The position numbers and the translations under genes were made by a program. Shown here one piece after another: positions 5,988 through 8,714 of a DNA stretch of 8,714 nucleotides. Where the stretch lies: assembly GCA_020028595.1 (NCBI GenBank), contig JAIBHQ010000079.1:1-8714 (forward strand), read 5' to 3'. Each line of letters opens with the position of its first letter. Within the stretch, counting starts at the first letter, position 1. The DNA is from Nitrospirota bacterium. Its GTDB lineage: Bacteria; Nitrospirota; Nitrospiria; Nitrospirales; Nitrospiraceae. The notes under the pieces are model-generated. The model was not told the origin of the DNA. It did not search any database and saw nothing but the letters and a program-made list of their open reading frames with translations.

Positions 5988-7760
5988 TTATCCCTTTACG
6001 ACGTGGAACAGTGTCAGCCCCGGCTTCAGTCGGGCTTTCGGTAGGATGGTTTGGTGCATGCGGAAGGTCGGGAGGGATTCAACCGGTTCCATGCTGATGA
6101 GTTGCAACTGTGGTTGCATTTGAATCGCGGATTTCAAGGCGACCGGTCCGACGATGAATGCCAGCCCACCCTGCCCGATGGCACCACTGATTGTTCGTAC
6201 TGTTTCATGAAGCTTGTGGGCGTCATTGAAGATCGTAAATGGAATCCAGCTACAGAGCAGATCATAGGGCTTTCGGTATGCCTCTTGCGCGCTGGCGGTC
6301 GGTAGGAACGAGATGCTCTTGGCTAAGTCGAACCGTTGAGACCGGGCCAGTTCGCTCCAGAGATTTTGAGCCTGCTTCTGGGTATAGGCTGGGTGACTAC
6401 AAAGAATCGTATAGTTTCTGGGTCTATCCAGATTAATGCAGGTCTTGATCGCTCCATCGAAGTTGTCAATCAAGACCTGTTTGGCTTTGGCGAGATGTGC
6501 GGCGAGTCGCGGATCCTGCTCGAAGCTGTCTTGTATGTAATCGGCCACAAAAGGCTGCGAGGCGATCTCGCTGATCTCGGCGTCGTCATCTGGGTACAGC
6601 AGCACGGCTGAAAAGGCTTCCTGTGGTGTGACCTTGGGCAGTTGGATTTCAAAGAGCGACGTCCACGCAGCCGGCGCAAGCGGCCGTTTCTCTGATAGTG
6701 AGTCTTGCAACGGTCCCCATGCCGGATTCACCGGCAGTTGAACCTTGGCGTCGCGGTCCTGCAGCGAGATTATTCCCTTTGCCACGGTCACAGTTCGTTC
6801 AAAAGGGTTGCTGCCGGGACCTGGGCTCAGAAACGGAAGGCCCGTGGGATCATCCAGCTTCGTGGCTTTGAGGACAGCGCTCCCCTTCACGGTGACGCAC
6901 AGATTGTGGGAGGAGTCAAAAAACCGCACAGGCGGATTGGCAGCCGGCAGCCAGGTCACTTCGTGAGAACGCGCAACGTCCATGAAGACCGGCAATGGGT
7001 TGCTTCTGTCCGGTGCCTGGGGCGTGAAGAAGCTGCTGAACAGCCGGTAGGCCGCTTCGGACGGATAGGTCGGAATGCCCCGGTACCTGAGTAGTGTTGG
7101 AGTCCCTTCGTTCTGATCATCGTAGAGCCCACGGATCAATTCGAAGGCGGCCGAGCCGGTGCCAGGCAGCAAACTTTGGAACAGCTCCACGACCGGCAGA
7201 AAATCAATGTTGGCCCAATGCATGGCGCCCATGCAGGCCATGAAACGGGCCCGTTCGAAGGTGCCGTCGTCCAATACGTAGAAGGCGTCTCGTTTATGCC
7301 GGATCGTCGCGATGCCGTTGGAATCAATGACCAGGTCCTCGTCCCCGTAAAAGAGTTTCACGGCTTCGAGCGGCACGCGCATCGCCTGCGCGGCCATCTG
7401 CCTGAGGTCGTCCGGCTTGAGCCGTTCCCATCCCGGTTTTTTGGACAGGTCCAGCGTTGTCTGGTTGATCAATCCTGCCGGCTTGAGGCCGACCCATTGC
7501 CCCCACTCCAAACGGATTCGGGCGCGCAACAGCCTGGCCTTGCCTGAGGCAGTGCTTCCCCATTCGCATTCGTGCAGCGGGTTGCCGTCCGGATCAGTCG
7601 CGAGAATCCGCCGGTTGTTAGGGCCGTAGAACACGAGATGCCCGCCAGGTTGGCGGGTCATGCGCCCACCGGCTGCTGCGAGGTCTTTGAGAAACGGCAG
7701 GTTGGAGGGAAAAATGACGTTGCCGGGTCGTGTCAGAACAGACAGAACGGACGAATCCAC
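5988..7760 (-). CDS. Uncharacterised 590-aa protein with a possible degenerate methyltransferase-like C-terminus
   Basis: I do not recognise a named family. The protein looks soluble: no signal peptide, no membrane segment. The N-terminal part has VFYGPNNRRILATDPDGNPL (43-62) and a Trp-rich segment to about 110. The middle (about 135-350) has conserved-looking blocks such as FYGDEDLVIDSNGIA (137-151), ACMGAMHWANIDFLPVVELF (175-194) and YRGIPTYPSEAAYRLFSSFF (226-245). The C-terminus (about 425-590) follows the strand order of a Rossmann methyltransferase, with YDLLCSW (499-505), GQGGLAFIVG (529-538) and GLTLFHVVK (581-589), but no glycine-rich SAM motif is visible. The GTG start lies one nt after the proA stop with GGGAG four nt upstream, so it is probably cotranscribed with proA. 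The 3' half looks less GC-rich than the neighbouring genes. It is clearly coding because the frame is open for 1.8 kb and abuts proA. Confidence 0.8.
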   Translation of the reverse strand: MDSSVLSVLTRPGNVIFPSNLPFLKDLAAAGGRMTRQPGGHLVFYGPNNRRILATDPDGNPLHECEWGSTASGKARLLRARIRLEWGQWVGLKPAGLINQTTLDLSKKPGWERLKPDDLRQMAAQAMRVPLEAVKLFYGDEDLVIDSNGIATIRHKRDAFYVLDDGTFERARFMACMGAMHWANIDFLPVVELFQSLLPGTGSAAFELIRGLYDDQNEGTPTLLRYRGIPTYPSEAAYRLFSSFFTPQAPDRSNPLPVFMDVARSHEVTWLPAANPPVRFFDSSHNLCVTVKGSAVLKATKLDDPTGLPFLSPGPGSNPFERTVTVAKGIISLQDRDAKVQLPVNPAWGPLQDSLSEKRPLAPAAWTSLFEIQLPKVTPQEAFSAVLLYPDDDAEISEIASQPFVADYIQDSFEQDPRLAAHLAKAKQVLIDNFDGAIKTCINLDRPRNYTILCSHPAYTQKQAQNLWSELARSQRFDLAKSISFLPTASAQEAYRKPYDLLCSWIPFTIFNDAHKLHETVRTISGAIGQGGLAFIVGPVALKSAIQMQPQLQLISMEPVESLPTFRMHQTILPKARLKPGLTLFHVVKG

Positions 7761-7761
7761 G

Positions 7762-8714
7762 TCACTCCCGGACCTGGCCGCTGCCCAGCACGATGAATTT
7801 GGAGCAGGTCAGTTCTTCCAATCCCATTGGTCCTCGCGCGTGGATGCGTGTGGTGCTGATGCCGATTTCGGCGCCGAGGCCGAACTGATAGCCGTCGTTC
7901 AAACGAGTGGAGGCGTTGACCATGACCGCGCCGGCGTCCACTTCTCGGAGGAACCGCATGGCACGGGTGTAGTCCTTCGTGATGATTGATTCCGTGTGGT
8001 GCGAGCCGTAGGTTTCAATATGCGCCATCGCCTCGTCCATGCTCCTGACCACCTTCACCGCAAGGATCAATGCCAGAAATTCCTGCCCGTAGTCGCTGTC
8101 CGAGGCCGGTTTGGCTTCGGGAGCCACCTGGCATGTTTTTGGGCACCCGCGCACTTCGACCTTGGCGGCGATCAGCTTTTTGACGAGTTCCGGCAGGAAT
8201 GTTCTCGCCATCTGCTGATGAACGAGCAGCGTTTCCAAGGCGTTGCAAGTGGACGGACGCTGCGCCTTGGCATTGATGCAGATCTTTTCGGCCATGGCCG
8301 GATCGGCGTCGGCATCCACATAAATGTGGCAGATACCCTTGTCGTGCTTGATGACCGGGATGGTGGACTGCTCCGTGACCGTTTTCATCAGCGCATCGCC
8401 GCCGCGCGGGATGATCAAGTCCACATACTTGTCCTGCTTCAGGAGCAGGTGGGCCACTTCCCGTTCCGTCCGCTCGACGAAGCTGATGGCGCCAGCCGGC
8501 ACACCGGCCTTCTCTGCCGCCTCCGATAAAATGGCGGCAATCGCCTGATTGGAATGAATGGCCTCGGACCCGCCACGCAGGACGCAGGCATTTCCGGATT
8601 TCAGGCAGAGCGCCGCGGAGTCCGCCGTCACGTTCGGCCGTGATTCGTAGATGATACCGATGACGCCGATTGGCACGCGGATCTTGCCGACTTGCATCCC
8701 GTTCGGCCGCCGCC
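7762..8714 (-). CDS. proA: Gamma-glutamyl phosphate reductase, 3' part (start lies beyond the right edge)
   Basis: The product reduces gamma-glutamyl phosphate with NADPH to glutamate semialdehyde, the second step of proline synthesis. The reading frame is open to the right edge, with RRPNG preceding MQVGKIRVPIGVIGIIYESR; the methionine at 8697 is therefore internal, not the start. About 317 codons are present, and roughly 100 N-terminal residues are missing compared with the usual 415-420 aa. Family hallmarks: IGVIGIIYESRPNVT, the nucleophilic cysteine in NAKAQRPSTCNALETLLV (codon at 8245-8247), and the C-terminal NASTRLNDGYQFGLGAEIGI and HARGPMGLEELT blocks. The stop is followed after one nt by the unknown 590-aa gene. 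No substitution of a key residue was seen in the visible part. Confidence 0.97.
   Translation of the reverse strand, partial: RRPNGMQVGKIRVPIGVIGIIYESRPNVTADSAALCLKSGNACVLRGGSEAIHSNQAIAAILSEAAEKAGVPAGAISFVERTEREVAHLLLKQDKYVDLIIPRGGDALMKTVTEQSTIPVIKHDKGICHIYVDADADPAMAEKICINAKAQRPSTCNALETLLVHQQMARTFLPELVKKLIAAKVEVRGCPKTCQVAPEAKPASDSDYGQEFLALILAVKVVRSMDEAMAHIETYGSHHTESIITKDYTRAMRFLREVDAGAVMVNASTRLNDGYQFGLGAEIGISTTRIHARGPMGLEELTCSKFIVLGSGQVRE

Noticed and set aside
8695..8697. ATG at 8697 as the start of proA
   Set aside because: The frame stays open to the edge and encodes RRPNG just before it, as in the middle of full-length ProA; the gene is cut by the window.

Overview
All genes in this window lie on the minus strand, so transcription runs from the right end (about 8714) to the left end (1). 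GC content is high, genes are tightly packed with 4-8 nt overlaps, and a PyrR-type pyrimidine operon is present. Together with the protein sequences this suggests a Gram-negative (outer-membrane) bacterium, most likely a Nitrospira-like Nitrospirota. That lineage is inferred from general resemblance, not from a marker gene; deltaproteobacterial-type lineages have similar pyr operons.

In transcription order: (1) The 3' three quarters of proA (gamma-glutamyl phosphate reductase, proline synthesis) enters from the right edge. One nucleotide after its stop comes a 590-aa protein of unknown function (5988-7760) with a possible degenerate methyltransferase-like C-terminus. (2) A 162-nt gap (5826-5987) holds a near-consensus sigma70 promoter (TTGACA, 17 nt, TACTAT) and a leader of about 115 nt. 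The leader carries a PyrR-binding stem-loop that matches the known consensus, a competing antiterminator, and an intrinsic terminator whose U-tract touches the pyrR start codon. A 30-codon leader ORF with its own Shine-Dalgarno sequence runs through these elements. (3) The operon follows: pyrR, pyrB, pyrC, a DUF4149-type membrane protein, carA and sppA, with overlaps or gaps of at most 11 nt. (4) A 79-nt AT-rich, degenerately repeated spacer separates sppA from the start of an M48-family lipoprotein metalloprotease that leaves the window on the left.

Functionally, CarA (the glutaminase subunit; its partner CarB is not in the window), PyrB and PyrC carry out the first three steps of de novo UMP synthesis. 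PyrR would sense UMP/UTP and terminate its own operon's transcription through the leader. The genes at the end of the operon (DUF4149, sppA, then the M48 lipoprotease) are envelope-related. Pyrimidine supply and envelope protein turnover may therefore share transcripts.

The observations most worth following up are the complete PyrR attenuator with its embedded leader ORF, an apparent two-residue contraction of the PRPP-binding motif in PyrR, and the unidentified 590-aa protein behind proA.
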